NCBI GenBank assembly: GCA_036873135.1
Contig: JAPTYO010000015.1
Coordinates: forward strand, 5,726,839 to 5,790,838
From: Clarkia xantiana subsp. parviflora
Lineage: Eukaryota; Streptophyta; Magnoliopsida; Myrtales; Onagraceae
Length of the DNA stretch: 64,000 bases
Direction: 5' to 3'
Under the pieces are notes generated by a model, which did no database searches, had not been told where the DNA came from, and was given only the letters and a program-made list of their open reading frames with translations. The position numbers and the translations under genes are program-made. How positions within the stretch are numbered: the first letter of the stretch is position 1; every line of letters begins with the position of its first letter. This document shows, in pieces, positions 43,751 to 53,626 of this stretch.

Positions 43751-45989
43751 CTCCGTTATCAGTCGGGAACTTCATCTTCTGGTGGACCGTCGAGGCGACT
43801 GCCATAAGAGGGTTGATAGTGGTCTTCCCGATAATCGCGTTGTATGCCCCCGCAGACTCCACTACAACGAAATCCACGTTCCGCCTCTCCATCTTCCAGC
43901 CACTACCAAACTCTACTGGTAAGGTAATCATTCCCAATGGGTAGGAAGTGGAACCAGAGAATCCCACCATCGGGAAGTCCACCTGTGACAGGTCCTTCTT
44001 CGTCTTTCCCATGGCTTCCAGAGCATCCATGAAAAGAATATCGGAGGAACTCCCTCCGTCTATCAGGATCCGCTTCATCTCGAATCCATCCACATCCAGG
44101 GTCACGACAAAGGCGTCGTCGTGAGGGCTTTCCACGCCAACTAGATCCTCCGCTGAAAAAGAGATCACCATCTCCTCCTTCAGGGTCCACGACCGGGACC
44201 TTTTTCCTAACACCACCGCGGCGGATATGCGCGAAGCATAGTTCTCTCTGGAAGCGGAGGTGTCACCTCCCGCTGCCATTCCTCCGTGGATGACGTTGAT
44301 GGTCCCCCGTCTCTCCTTGCGGGCACCTGATCCCGAGGCCTCATGCTCAACCTTCTTCTTCTTCGGGGATCGGTCGCGGGACTTGGAACGGGAACGGGAC
44401 CGACTTCTGGAACGGGATCGGCACCGTCCCTTCCCGACGAACTCCTTCAGCTTTCCCTTCTGAATCAGCTTTTCAATCTCCTTCTTCAGCTCCCGACAAT
44501 TCTCAGTTTCGTGACCATTGGCTCGATGGTAACGACAGTAACGGTCAGGGCGGCCTCCTAGGAATTCGCCTTCTTTCCTCGGGGGATATCGAGCTAGACC
44601 TTGCCGATCCATCACAGCTAGCACGGAGGTCATCGAGCTGTTGATGGGGACACTTCGACCTTTGCGGTTATCCTTCTTTGGAGGGCGCCTGTCCTCCCTT
44701 TTCTCGGGGCGACCACGGTTCCTATTTCCCTCCGTCTTGTCGCTCCCCTTGCGATCATCCGACAGCTTGGACGATGGCTTTCCTCTTCCCGACCTCGGGG
44801 GATCGAGCTCTCCAGCAGCAATCTTCGACTCCTGGACGTCGATTTTCTGTTTCACCCTCGCCTGCAGGGCCTCCATTCTCCACACAGCCTTCGCGGCTAC
44901 GCTATGCATCAGGTCGGAACCGTACGGAGCGCTCAAGTTCCTTAGGAAAGTGCGAATCATCTCTCCCTCCGAGATTTCTTCGTCAATCTCTGCAGCACTA
45001 GCAGTGAATCGTTGGTAATAGTATGCCAACGATTCATCGGGCCTCTGCACCACCTGGGTTAAAGTCCTCACGCTCTTCAGAAGGCGTCTTCGTCCTTGAT
45101 ACTGCTTGATGAAGCGGTCATGCATATCAGCCCAGCAGGTGATGCTTCCTGGCGGGAGGCTGAAGAACCAAGTCATGGACCTTTCTCCCAGGGTTATCGG
45201 GAACAACGAGCATATTAGATCATCGTTCGATGTTCGTCCCATACAGGCCTGGACGTGCCTCTGCACATGGCGAACTGGGTCCCCCTCACCGCCATACTCC
45301 TTAATGGTTGGAATACCTAGTCCAGGCGGGGCTACGGTATCGATCAGCCGCGGCACAAAAGGATGGCTGGACCGATCCCTCAGCTCCGATGTCATCTGCT
45401 TCTGATCACCCATGCAGATGCTCACGATCTTCACCACCTGATCGGGGGTGATGGGGCCATTCAGGGGAATGGTCCTGTTCTGTACTGGTCCGGGGCCGTC
45501 AACCACGAACTTCTCCAGGTGTGCTGGTTCCTTGCCCTTATTCCTGAGCGGAACCTCTTGTCCCTCCGGGTCCACCCTCGGCGGGGGTGGTGGTAACTCT
45601 TCTCGCGGAGGCAACTCCTCCGCTCTCCTAGCGGCCTCTCTCCTATCTAGCAAGGCCTCCATGGCGGCCAAGAACATGGGCATAGCCTCTGCTACTGCCT
45701 TGGCCAACTCCGAGTTCGAAGACGACCCTTCTTCCCTTCGCGGGACTCCTTCTCTTCCATGGCCCACCGGGTTTGGGGGAGCCTCATCCTCCTCCCTACG
45801 CGGGACATCTTGCCTGTTCGTCTCAGCGTCTCGGACTGAGACCTCATATCCATCACCTTGCCCCCCTGTCTGGGAGAGAGCAGGGTTCTCACCTTGTTCA
45901 GCGATGCGTTCCGGCAACGGGGAATTCACAGTTCCTGCGGGACGAGAACTGCCAGCCTGAACTTGCTTCTTCTTGCCACCACCGGCCAT
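43644..45989 (-). CDS. Gy5 gag and partial protease, read through into the deletion junction
   Basis: The probable start is ATG at 45989 (MAGGGKKKQVQAGSSRPAG); an in-frame ATG at 46043 lies against the primer site. The frame is open through a charged N-terminal region, capsid core (LICSLFPITLGERSMTWFF, FIKQYQGRRRLLKSVRTL), Cys/His motif CRYHRANGHETENC, an SR-repeat basic tract and the protease motif RILIDGGSSSDILFMDAL. After KMKFPTDNGVGE it passes the junction near 43750 and ends about 34 codons later in the opposite strand of the accessory ORF. No RT, RNase H or integrase remain. Compared with Gy2 this gag lacks the N-terminal stops and may still make Gag protein. Whether the protease folds without its missing C-terminal part is unknown. 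Confidence 0.9.
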   Translation of the reverse strand: MAGGGKKKQVQAGSSRPAGTVNSPLPERIAEQGENPALSQTGGQGDGYEVSVRDAETNRQDVPRREEDEAPPNPVGHGREGVPRREEGSSSNSELAKAVAEAMPMFLAAMEALLDRREAARRAEELPPREELPPPPPRVDPEGQEVPLRNKGKEPAHLEKFVVDGPGPVQNRTIPLNGPITPDQVVKIVSICMGDQKQMTSELRDRSSHPFVPRLIDTVAPPGLGIPTIKEYGGEGDPVRHVQRHVQACMGRTSNDDLICSLFPITLGERSMTWFFSLPPGSITCWADMHDRFIKQYQGRRRLLKSVRTLTQVVQRPDESLAYYYQRFTASAAEIDEEISEGEMIRTFLRNLSAPYGSDLMHSVAAKAVWRMEALQARVKQKIDVQESKIAAGELDPPRSGRGKPSSKLSDDRKGSDKTEGNRNRGRPEKREDRRPPKKDNRKGRSVPINSSMTSVLAVMDRQGLARYPPRKEGEFLGGRPDRYCRYHRANGHETENCRELKKEIEKLIQKGKLKEFVGKGRCRSRSRSRSRSRSKSRDRSPKKKKVEHEASGSGARKERRGTINVIHGGMAAGGDTSASRENYASRISAAVVLGKRSRSWTLKEEMVISFSAEDLVGVESPHDDAFVVTLDVDGFEMKRILIDGGSSSDILFMDALEAMGKTKKDLSQVDFPMVGFSGSTSYPLGMITLPVEFGSGWKMERRNVDFVVVESAGAYNAIIGKTTINPLMAVASTVHQKMKFPTDNGVGESGGEGADTGFVALHTVKSAEQQKTVCPLLTMA

Positions 45990-46025
45990 TGATCTGGTAG
46001 AAGCTATTTTGGCTTTTCGTAAGCT

Positions 46026-46807
46026 TCCCACAGACGGCGCCAATGTTGGATCACGGGCGAAGCTCCGTTACGTCCTTGACGGAATGCTTGAACTCCTGGG
46101 CTCCGCGTGGTCCTGCAAAAGGGGATGACCTGGGTGGTGATCCAGAATCCCTCTCCGATGCTTAAATGAGTACTGTGATCAATGGGTGGTAAGCAAAGAG
46201 TCTAAGTTCGTATTAGAGTAGATGGTTTTTCTGAGGTAACCTCCTCCTTTATATAGAAGGAGGAGTTACTCAGTTACCTGTTACTGCGCTTGGCAGTTAT
46301 ACCCACGATTCCGTGTATCTCGCCACGATTCCGTATATCTCGGCTGGGATTCCATATTTCTCGCCCCACGCTCCGCGTATCTTACCCGTACCTCCGCGTA
46401 TCTCGGGCACGCCCTGCGTATCTCGGGGGAGATTATCTATATCTTAACCGTCTTCCCACTACTCTCATCTAGTAGGCGGGTTTCTCGGTCTTATCCTCTG
46501 ATTACAAGTCTCGACTTCTGTCGGGGACTCCAGAGTTGTCTCATTCTAGATCACCACCCAGGACCTTCAGTCTCTACGGGACAGGTCCAGCCTCTGCGGG
46601 GCTTTATTATCGGGGCCTTTACTAAGGCATATCGGGGCCTACTCAGAGGCTTCTCATCGGGAGCATTCAGCTCATATATCGGGACCACCAAAGTCGGGAC
46701 CCTTCGTGCTGGGCCTCTGGGCCTTCTAGGCTTTTCACGAGGCCCACTGGACCTACTCGCCGTCCATTGGCTGTTAACGGGGCTAACGATTACATCGGAA
46801 CCCATCA
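46026..46807 (-). repeat. Gy5 5' LTR (right) with primer site
   Basis: LTR at 46044-46807. The primer site at 46043-46026 reads TTGGCGCCGTCTGTGGG on minus. A minus TATA-like TATATAAAGGAGG lies near 46256-46244. Confidence 0.92.
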
Positions 46808-46812
46808 AACAC

Positions 46813-47889
46813 AAGGAGAAGCAAAAGTTGATGGCATTTCTTTTGGGACTGAATGACTCCTATGGACACATTAGGAGCACCTTACTTATGAGACAACCAC
46901 TTCCTTCCCTTAGCATTGCCTTCTCTGTATTGGTACAAGAAGAAAGCCAAAGGACCATCTCTGGTTCCATTGGTGATGTGGGTGAGGCAACTGCCTTGTT
47001 CACTGGAAAGCATCCATCCTATGGTGGTGGTAGAGGCAATGGAAGAGGATATGCAAGGGGTAGAGGCTTTGCTAGAGGCAATGGCAATGGCATTGGAAGA
47101 GGAAATGGATTTGGAAGAGGCAACTTCAATCCTTCAAGTCAGAGACCACTCAATACTTGCAACTATTGTGGCAAGAGAGGTCACATTGAGGACAATTGCT
47201 ACATCAAACATGGCTACCCATATGATCACCCAATTCATCAAACCAATCCAAATGCTCCTAAGAGGAATTGGAATTCAGCCAACATTGTTGAAGAAGGTGG
47301 CAACTCAAGCACAATTGAGCATGTGGCAGCCAAGGACAAAAGGATATTTCATGGCACAGCTGACAAAAGAATCCAACATGTTGCTTCCCATAATGATCAC
47401 TTTGATCATACACCCCTAAGCTTTGAGGATATGGATCAAGCTCATGTCAACATGGCAGGTATATCTAGTGATTCTATGGTTTGGATAGTTGACTCAGGTG
47501 CTACTAACCACATCACTCATCAAGTTGAGTGGCTACATGATTTGAAGAAAAGTGATTCAGATCACCAATATGTGCACTTGCCAAATGGTCACAAATGCAA
47601 AGTGACTCATGTTGGTTCTTGTTCTTTCTCAAGTGGATTTACCTTGACCAACATACTCTTGGTCCCTGACTTCAAGTTCAATCTGATCTCTGTATCTAGG
47701 TTACCTAGCCAGTTAAATTGCAAAGTGATCTTTACTTGTGATCATGTGTTACTTCAGGGCCAGAGTGGCAAGTCCATGGTGATTGGGGAATGGAATAGAG
47801 GACTATACACTTTGAAGGATGTGGTGCCTTCAAGCCCAAGGAAGTTGGCAGCTGCTTGCTTGGAGAATAAGGATGAAGTATTGAGATGA
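46813..47889 (+). CDS. Co3 gag, second part, and protease
   Basis: This continues the frame left at 41740. It contains the end of the capsid (LMAFLLGLNDSYGHIRSTLL), a glycine/arginine-rich RGNG tract, the zinc knuckle CNYCGKRGHIEDNC and the aspartic protease motif WIVDSGATNHITH about 225 residues in. It ends at TGA (47887-47889), where the family has a Trp codon: the next residues read HRRLGHVSEQ, the start of the pre-integrase zinc region, normally preceded by W. This is the only nonsense codon I see in the polyprotein. Confidence 0.93.
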   Translation, partial: KEKQKLMAFLLGLNDSYGHIRSTLLMRQPLPSLSIAFSVLVQEESQRTISGSIGDVGEATALFTGKHPSYGGGRGNGRGYARGRGFARGNGNGIGRGNGFGRGNFNPSSQRPLNTCNYCGKRGHIEDNCYIKHGYPYDHPIHQTNPNAPKRNWNSANIVEEGGNSSTIEHVAAKDKRIFHGTADKRIQHVASHNDHFDHTPLSFEDMDQAHVNMAGISSDSMVWIVDSGATNHITHQVEWLHDLKKSDSDHQYVHLPNGHKCKVTHVGSCSFSSGFTLTNILLVPDFKFNLISVSRLPSQLNCKVIFTCDHVLLQGQSGKSMVIGEWNRGLYTLKDVVPSSPRKLAAACLENKDEVLR

Positions 47890-50754
47890 CATAGGCGTTT
47901 GGGCCATGTCTCTGAACAATATTTGAATCATTTGGATGTTTTAGGCTTGAATAAGACATATGGTTGTATCAAACAATGCACTATTTGTCCTCTTGCAAAA
48001 CAATCTAGATTTTCTTTTCAAACCAGTGATTCTATTGCTTCAAAGCCCTTTGATTTGGTTCACATGGATTTATGGGGTCCTTACAAAGTGCCAACCTTCA
48101 AGAACAATCAATACTTCTTGACCATTGTTGATGATCACTCAAGGGCAACTTGGGTTTACTTGATGAGGCACAAAAGTGATACTTTCTTGCACATCAAGAA
48201 TTTCTTAATCATGGTGAAGAATCAATTTGGAACAATGGTCAAAACTTTGAGGAGTGATAATGGGACTGAGTTCATCAATTCTGTTTGCAAAGGTTTGCTT
48301 CTTCAATTTGGCATTCTTCATCAAACAAGTTGTGTGCATACACCACAACAAAATGGAAGGGTGGAACGCAAACATAGGGACATCCTCAACATTGCTAGAG
48401 CTATAATATTTCAAGCATCCATGCCTTTGAGGCATTGGGGATATTGCATACTAAATGCTTGTTACTTACTCAATAGGCTTCCCACCTCTATCTTGAAGTT
48501 CAAATCACCTATTGAAGTGCTATATGGCAAAACTCCTTCCCTTCATCACTTGAGAACTATAGGTTGTCTATGTTTTTCAACCAAATTGAACAACCATGAC
48601 AAGTTTAGTCCAAGGGCTGAACCATGCATCCTAATGGGATATTCAACGTCTCAAAAAGGATACCTTGTGATGAACATTTCAAACTCAGTGTTTCATGTAT
48701 CAAGGGATGTTCATTTCCATGAGGATATTTTCCCCTTTAGCATGTCTAAGGATGCTCTAAAGGCTCTTATTCCATCTTGCTTGGGAGTCAAGCAACCACT
48801 TGAGGATTTCCAACCTGAGAATCCATTTCATTTTGACATGGATATATCAACCAACACTCCTCCCATTGAGGTTGTCACACCTCAAATGGATGATCAAGCA
48901 CCTCCAAATGAGGATCAACCACCTCAACAACCAATTGAAGAAGAAGCACCCCAACCTTCCAATCTGAGAAGGAGTCTTAGAATTGCACAACTACACCCAC
49001 CACCTCCTAGGAGAAGTGCAAGGCTTGCTGAACTCAAACAAAGATCAAGTTCAAATGCTATCTTTGGAATGGAGAAGTATGTCTCCTATGACAACTTGGG
49101 TCCCCAATACAAATGCTTCTTGGCTGCCCTTGACAAGATCAAAGAGCCAACCACATATAAACAAGCTATCAAGGACCCAAAATGGATCTTGGCCATGAAG
49201 GAGGAAATGCAAGCACTTCAAAACAACAACACTTGGGAGCTAATAGAACTCCCACAAGGCAAATCTTCAATTGGTTGCAAATGGGTGTTTAAGGTCAAAT
49301 ACAATTCCGATGGTTCCATTGAAAGATACAAAGCAAGATTGGTTGCCAAGGGATTCACTCAAATTGAAGGGACTGATTTTAATGAGACATTCTCCCCTAT
49401 AGTCAAAATGGACACAGTGAGGATCATATTAGCTTTGGCAGCTTCCAAATCATGGGGATTGTACCACATGGATGTAAACAATGCATTTCTTCAAGGTGAT
49501 CTAAATGAAGAAGTGTATATGGACATTCCCCAAGGTTTCAATCATTCCAAGTCTCTTGAGGGATATCCCAAACTTGTGTGCAAGCTCAACAAGTCCTTAT
49601 ATGGTCTCAAACAAGCTTCAAGACAATGGAACATCAAGCTCACTCAAACCTTATTGAAGAATGGTTACAAACAATGTGCCTCAGATCATTCCTTGTTCAC
49701 CAAGATACAAGGTGATGACAAAGTTTTTCTTCTCACCTATGTTGATGATCTTCTAATCACTGGTTCCAACACCAAGATGATCAATCAATTGAAGAACACA
49801 CTCCAAACAAACTTCAAATTGAAGGACTTAGGAGACTTGAGGTACTTTTTGGGACTTGAAGTTGCAAGGTCAGATAGAGGTCTTGTAATTAACCAAAGGA
49901 AGTATGCAATTGAGCTCATTGAAGATGCTGGCCTAGGGGCTGCAAGGCCTGCTGAAACCCCTATGGAATTCAATGTCAAACTCACCACACATGAGTATGA
50001 CAAAGCAACTAATTCAAACATTGATGATACACTCTTGGAGGATGCCACTTCTTATAGGAGAATCATTGGCAAGTTGCTATACCTTACCATGACAAGGCCA
50101 GACATTAGCTTTTCAGTGCAAAGACTCAGTCAATTTGTTGACAAGCCAAAGAAGTCCCATCATGATGCAGTCATAAGAGTCATCAAATACATTAAAGGCA
50201 CTCCAGGGCAAGGATTGATCTATCCTTCCAACAACAAGCTCAATTTGAGTTTGTTTTGTGATTCTTATTGGGCTGCTTGCCCTTTTAGTAGGAAATCAGT
50301 GAGTGCTTATTGTGTCAAGCTAGGAGAAGCTATGATAGCCTGGAAGGTAAAGAAGCAAGACACAATTTCCCTATCAAGTGCTGAAGCAGAGTATAGATGC
50401 CTAAGAGTTGCAATTCAAGAGGCACTTTGGGTGGGAAGAATCCTCAAGGAACTTGGCATACAAGTAAATCTTCCTATCCCAGTCTACACAGATAGCCAAG
50501 CAGCTGTGAAGATTGCAAAGAATCCCATGTTCCATGAGCGCACCAAGCACATTGAGCTAGACTGCCACTTCACAAGACATCATATTCAACAAGGATTCAT
50601 AGGTGTCCATTACATTCCTTCAAAGGAACAACTTGCTGACTTGCTTACCAAGGCATTGGTCAAGAGTCAACACTTAGCTTTGCTAAAGCTATATGGAATC
50701 AAGGATGTGTTCCAAGAAAGAAGAGAAGAAGAAGAAAAGGATGGGAGAATATAG
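47890..50754 (+). CDS. Co3 integrase, reverse transcriptase and RNase H
   Basis: Same frame as the gag-protease part, after a TGA. Numbering from 47899: zinc region (RLGHVSEQ...CTICPLAKQ); integrase catalytic D57 (VHMDLWG), D120 (LRSDNGTEF), E156 (QNGRVERKH); a proline-rich hinge near 330-370; RT about 430-680 with YVDD at 614-617; RNase H with D788, E829 and D865. At the first RNase H motif the usual CDSDWAGC reads CDSYWAAC, so residue 790 is Tyr. The C-terminus FQERREEEEKDGRI is encoded by the polypurine stretch, and the TAG stop (50752-50754) lies inside the 3' LTR, which starts at 50750. Apart from the upstream TGA the frame is intact. Confidence 0.95.
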   Translation, partial: HRRLGHVSEQYLNHLDVLGLNKTYGCIKQCTICPLAKQSRFSFQTSDSIASKPFDLVHMDLWGPYKVPTFKNNQYFLTIVDDHSRATWVYLMRHKSDTFLHIKNFLIMVKNQFGTMVKTLRSDNGTEFINSVCKGLLLQFGILHQTSCVHTPQQNGRVERKHRDILNIARAIIFQASMPLRHWGYCILNACYLLNRLPTSILKFKSPIEVLYGKTPSLHHLRTIGCLCFSTKLNNHDKFSPRAEPCILMGYSTSQKGYLVMNISNSVFHVSRDVHFHEDIFPFSMSKDALKALIPSCLGVKQPLEDFQPENPFHFDMDISTNTPPIEVVTPQMDDQAPPNEDQPPQQPIEEEAPQPSNLRRSLRIAQLHPPPPRRSARLAELKQRSSSNAIFGMEKYVSYDNLGPQYKCFLAALDKIKEPTTYKQAIKDPKWILAMKEEMQALQNNNTWELIELPQGKSSIGCKWVFKVKYNSDGSIERYKARLVAKGFTQIEGTDFNETFSPIVKMDTVRIILALAASKSWGLYHMDVNNAFLQGDLNEEVYMDIPQGFNHSKSLEGYPKLVCKLNKSLYGLKQASRQWNIKLTQTLLKNGYKQCASDHSLFTKIQGDDKVFLLTYVDDLLITGSNTKMINQLKNTLQTNFKLKDLGDLRYFLGLEVARSDRGLVINQRKYAIELIEDAGLGAARPAETPMEFNVKLTTHEYDKATNSNIDDTLLEDATSYRRIIGKLLYLTMTRPDISFSVQRLSQFVDKPKKSHHDAVIRVIKYIKGTPGQGLIYPSNNKLNLSLFCDSYWAACPFSRKSVSAYCVKLGEAMIAWKVKKQDTISLSSAEAEYRCLRVAIQEALWVGRILKELGIQVNLPIPVYTDSQAAVKIAKNPMFHERTKHIELDCHFTRHHIQQGFIGVHYIPSKEQLADLLTKALVKSQHLALLKLYGIKDVFQERREEEEKDGRI

Positions 50755-51026
50755 AGTATATAAGTTGATATGCTCACATTGCATCTTGTCATTTTACACT
50801 TGCATTTACTTCTATCATGTCATTAGATGATTGTATAAGGTTATTATATGGTGCATATATCATGTAGTACATGTTACATGGTGTATGCACCTTGGTGCAC
50901 CAAGTTGGGCACATAGGATAGCTAGTCCTAGTTGGTGATCCTTATCACCTAGTATATATAGTTTACCTATTGCATTGTAATCCCTAATCATCAATCAACA
51001 AATGATTCAACCTTCTAAAGCTATTA
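50750..51026 (+). repeat. Co3 3' LTR
   Basis: Identical to 40204-40480 except one A/G change near 51003. It supplies the last codon and stop of the polyprotein. Followed by target duplication CAATC. Confidence 0.95.
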
Positions 51027-52873
51027 CAATCCACTAGATGAGACATCCTCATCATGAAGACAACCTCCATATCTCATGAAATCAACCATAAAGCAAAGAA
51101 TCACGACAAGCACTATTGGGGGCATATAACAAAACGATCCCCACAACGATCACAACTACGATACTAGTAGAGGCTAACTCAAGAGCAATCTCCACCAAAC
51201 TCCCAAGCAAGAGAAAGGAACCTCAATGAAAGGTGATGATTACACCTATCACCAAAAGAAAAATCTTCAACGCAAGGGTTAATAACATAACCCATAGGAA
51301 AGCCACAGGTTGTTTCCCTTTGTCAAGCAAAGAGGGCGCCTCTTCAACCACTACCTCCTCATCATGAGAGGGAGTCAGCAAGGGGGCACTTGAAGGAGAG
51401 CCCCTCGTGGTTTCCTTCTCCTTGGCAGCCGAGGGCCCGACCTCATAGTCAGGTTTCCACGCCTCGGATCTACATTGACTTGAACTCTCGCCCACCGCAA
51501 GAACCCATTCAGTAACCAGAGGCGAACGTTCTAACAACAAGAAGGAAGCAACATGAGAACAATCATAAGTATATCACAAAGAAAAGAGAATGGAATGAGA
51601 ACATAATGGAAGCATTAGCAGCCTTCCCTGACTTAGAAAATTTATTGGCCTGATAAGCAGAACTAGAGGGTTCTTCCCTCTCATCCGATTCAACGGTCTC
51701 CCTATCTGAAGAAGAAAGCTTCCCAAAAGTGAGTCATCTATACGAACAACCAACGCAAAGATCGACCCTTACTCATGGAGGGGCGAGATACGCCTACTAC
51801 GGGGGCAACCTTAACACCAAGGGAAGAGGGCGAACTTTTAGCTTCCCCAAATGGAGCAACGTTCCAACACATCCGAAGGAAGGGTCAACCCTTAACACAT
51901 GTCAATAGACCCCTTCGCTCGCGGCGGTAAGAAGAAAGCTTGTAAGCATTTTCACCCTCACTTTTATGGGGAACAAATTGCAGGGTAAAGGTCAAGAGCT
52001 ATACACACGCTCCAACGAATGAAGGAAAAATGTTACACATGCCGAAGGTCGAGGTTAAAGGACAATGCTCGCGCTAGTACGAGGGAGGCGGAACGTTGTG
52101 TCCCATTGAGTGGCAGAGTTCCCACCCTCAAGTAAAGGAGAGGTCTATGCTCTCACCCTTACACTTATGCTCATATTCATGATTAACATCTACAGGTACA
52201 TCAATGTGATCACTCATGCTTATACTCACAACCCGTCCATACATACATATATGTTCATGCTTGCACTCATATGCATGCCCACGTGCACACTCCCATGCGT
52301 TCAAACATTTAGACGTCCATGCACATGGCCGCCATATATTCATGCATACATTCATGACTACAATCGCAGCATGTCTACACCCACTCCCATACTTGTGTTC
52401 CTACTTGCATGTATGCTAGTACACATTTTCATGTTCATGATACATCCATGTTCACTCAAGGCAATATCCTATAGGCATGTTTTTTAAGTATCCTATACTT
52501 AGAAAAAATTTGGACCAAAATTAAAAATTTTCTCCACTTAGGCTTACCCCGGCATAAGATTGAAGCATGGACTCATTTAGCCGTATTCATTTTGCATCCC
52601 CAGACATGCATATATTTTCCGAACATGAGCTCGGAAAAATATTGAATTTATTACTTCCATCCCAGACGGACACGTGCTTGGACGCGTGTCCGCGCTATAC
52701 TGACATTTGCAATTCCTCTATCTTAGAAGACAGGGGGCAGAATCAGAGACAGACACCCAAGGGTAAGTAAGGATTCCGACAAAAGGTAAAATCCCGGCTT
52801 CAAATTGCGCGTGTCATACCATCCTAAAATAGAGTCAATCAAGGGTCAGGCCATTGGTTGACTCGGGGGCATG
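51027..52873 (+). other. Gy4 interior after Co3, with accessory-ORF debris on minus
   Basis: On minus, 51540 to 51223 reads MLLERSPLVTEW...SSAPLLTPSHDEEVVVEEAPS, and 51720-51600 gives ESDEREEPSSSAYQ, which parallels the KRKAPSSSALKK tail of the Gy1 accessory ORF. These are likely fragments of that gene, interrupted and not joinable. From 52190 to 52450 the sequence is CATGCATATGC-type low-complexity text. From 52490 it is homologous to Gy1 2150-2542. The polypurine tract GACTCGGGGGCATG ends at 52873. Confidence 0.6.
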
Positions 52874-53621
52874 TGATGGATATACGCCCAATTTGAACCC
52901 GTTGACTTCCGAATCGTTTCATTTTGTTCACCCCGTTAATGATTGCAAATCGAAACTTCAACCCGAACACCCCGAGAAACACCAACGGTCCGGACGAGGC
53001 CGAAATACTCGTCCGGACCAAGTTAGACTCACCTAGGGGAGATCGGGTGGACCAACCCGATCTCCCCTAGGGGAGATAGGGTTGGCCGACCCTATCTCCC
53101 CTAGGAGGGGTTGGGTGGCCTCACCCAACCCCTACCCTTGGGGGTCGGATTTTCCTTCCCCCCAAGGGCCCCGACACCGTTTTTAGACTCCCATACTCGG
53201 TTTATTTCCGCCAACCCTCTCCGTACCCTAAGGTCTTAATTACGTGTTTAAAGGATAATATATTGTGTTTAAAGGTTAACGATGTCATTAAGCCACCTTA
53301 ATGACACCGTTGCCTATAAATACAACTCTTCCACTATTCATTTGATCATCTTGGCAAGTTGCATAATTTAGCTCTGACATCTCTCTAGCTTTATCTCTCT
53401 ACAAAAACCGTACTGACTTAGGCATCGGAGAGGGTTCATCAGGCACCACCCCCCTCTGTGCCTGGTATTTCCCCTCTTGCAGGGCGAGAATAGAAGCGAA
53501 GCGAAGGACAGAAAGACACAGGCTAGGACGACACAACCCGAGAGCACCGAATCTGCAACATCTCCAGTGAGGAACGAGACTTAGGTCGACCGCCGGTTGA
53601 CCCTAGACTTGGAACCTAAGA
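52874..53621 (+). repeat. Gy4 3' LTR
   Basis: 748 bp, matching 33599-34347. Its last two bases are GA instead of CA, just before target duplication GGACC (53622-53626). In the palindrome array the first unit reads CACCTAGGGGAGATCGGGTGG, against CACCTAGGTGAGGTCGGGTGG in the 5' LTR. Confidence 0.92.
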
Positions 53622-53626
53622 GGACC

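Larger units (their letters stand above)
41741..46807 (-). mobile_element. Gy5: internally deleted Gy2-family element
   Basis: Target duplication AACAC (41736-41740 and 46808-46812). LTRs at 41741-42504 and 46044-46807 are both 764 bp and differ at about six positions. Primer site TTGGCGCCGTCTGTGG on minus abuts the right LTR and the polypurine tract abuts the left. Relative to Gy2, about 6.5 kb is missing: from just after the protease motif through RT, both RNase H domains, integrase, the tandem repeats and the C-terminal two thirds of the accessory ORF. gag and all cis signals remain, so it could be mobilised in trans. Confidence 0.94.
40204..51026 (+). mobile_element. Co3: young Ty1/copia element with TA...TA LTR ends (split by Gy5)
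   Basis: Target duplication CAATC (40199-40203 and 51027-51031). The two 277-bp LTRs differ at one position (ACAAATAATTC versus ACAAATGATTC). The primer site TGGTATCAGAGCC directly abuts the 5' LTR. gag, protease, integrase, RT and RNase H form one reading frame, broken only by Gy5 and one nonsense codon. Without Gy5 the element is about 5.8 kb. Confidence 0.96.
33599..53621 (+). mobile_element. Gy4: non-autonomous Tat-type element, same LTR family as Gy1 and Gy6 (split by Co3)
   Basis: Target duplication GGACC (33594-33598 and 53622-53626). LTRs are at 33599-34347 and 52874-53621, roughly 2% different by eye. Primer site TTGGCGCCGTCCGTGGG at 34349. The interior keeps only the N-terminal gag part (broken), long non-coding sequence with minisatellites, and debris of the accessory ORF. 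No pol is seen outside the nested Co3. Without Co3 the element is about 9.2 kb. Confidence 0.93.
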
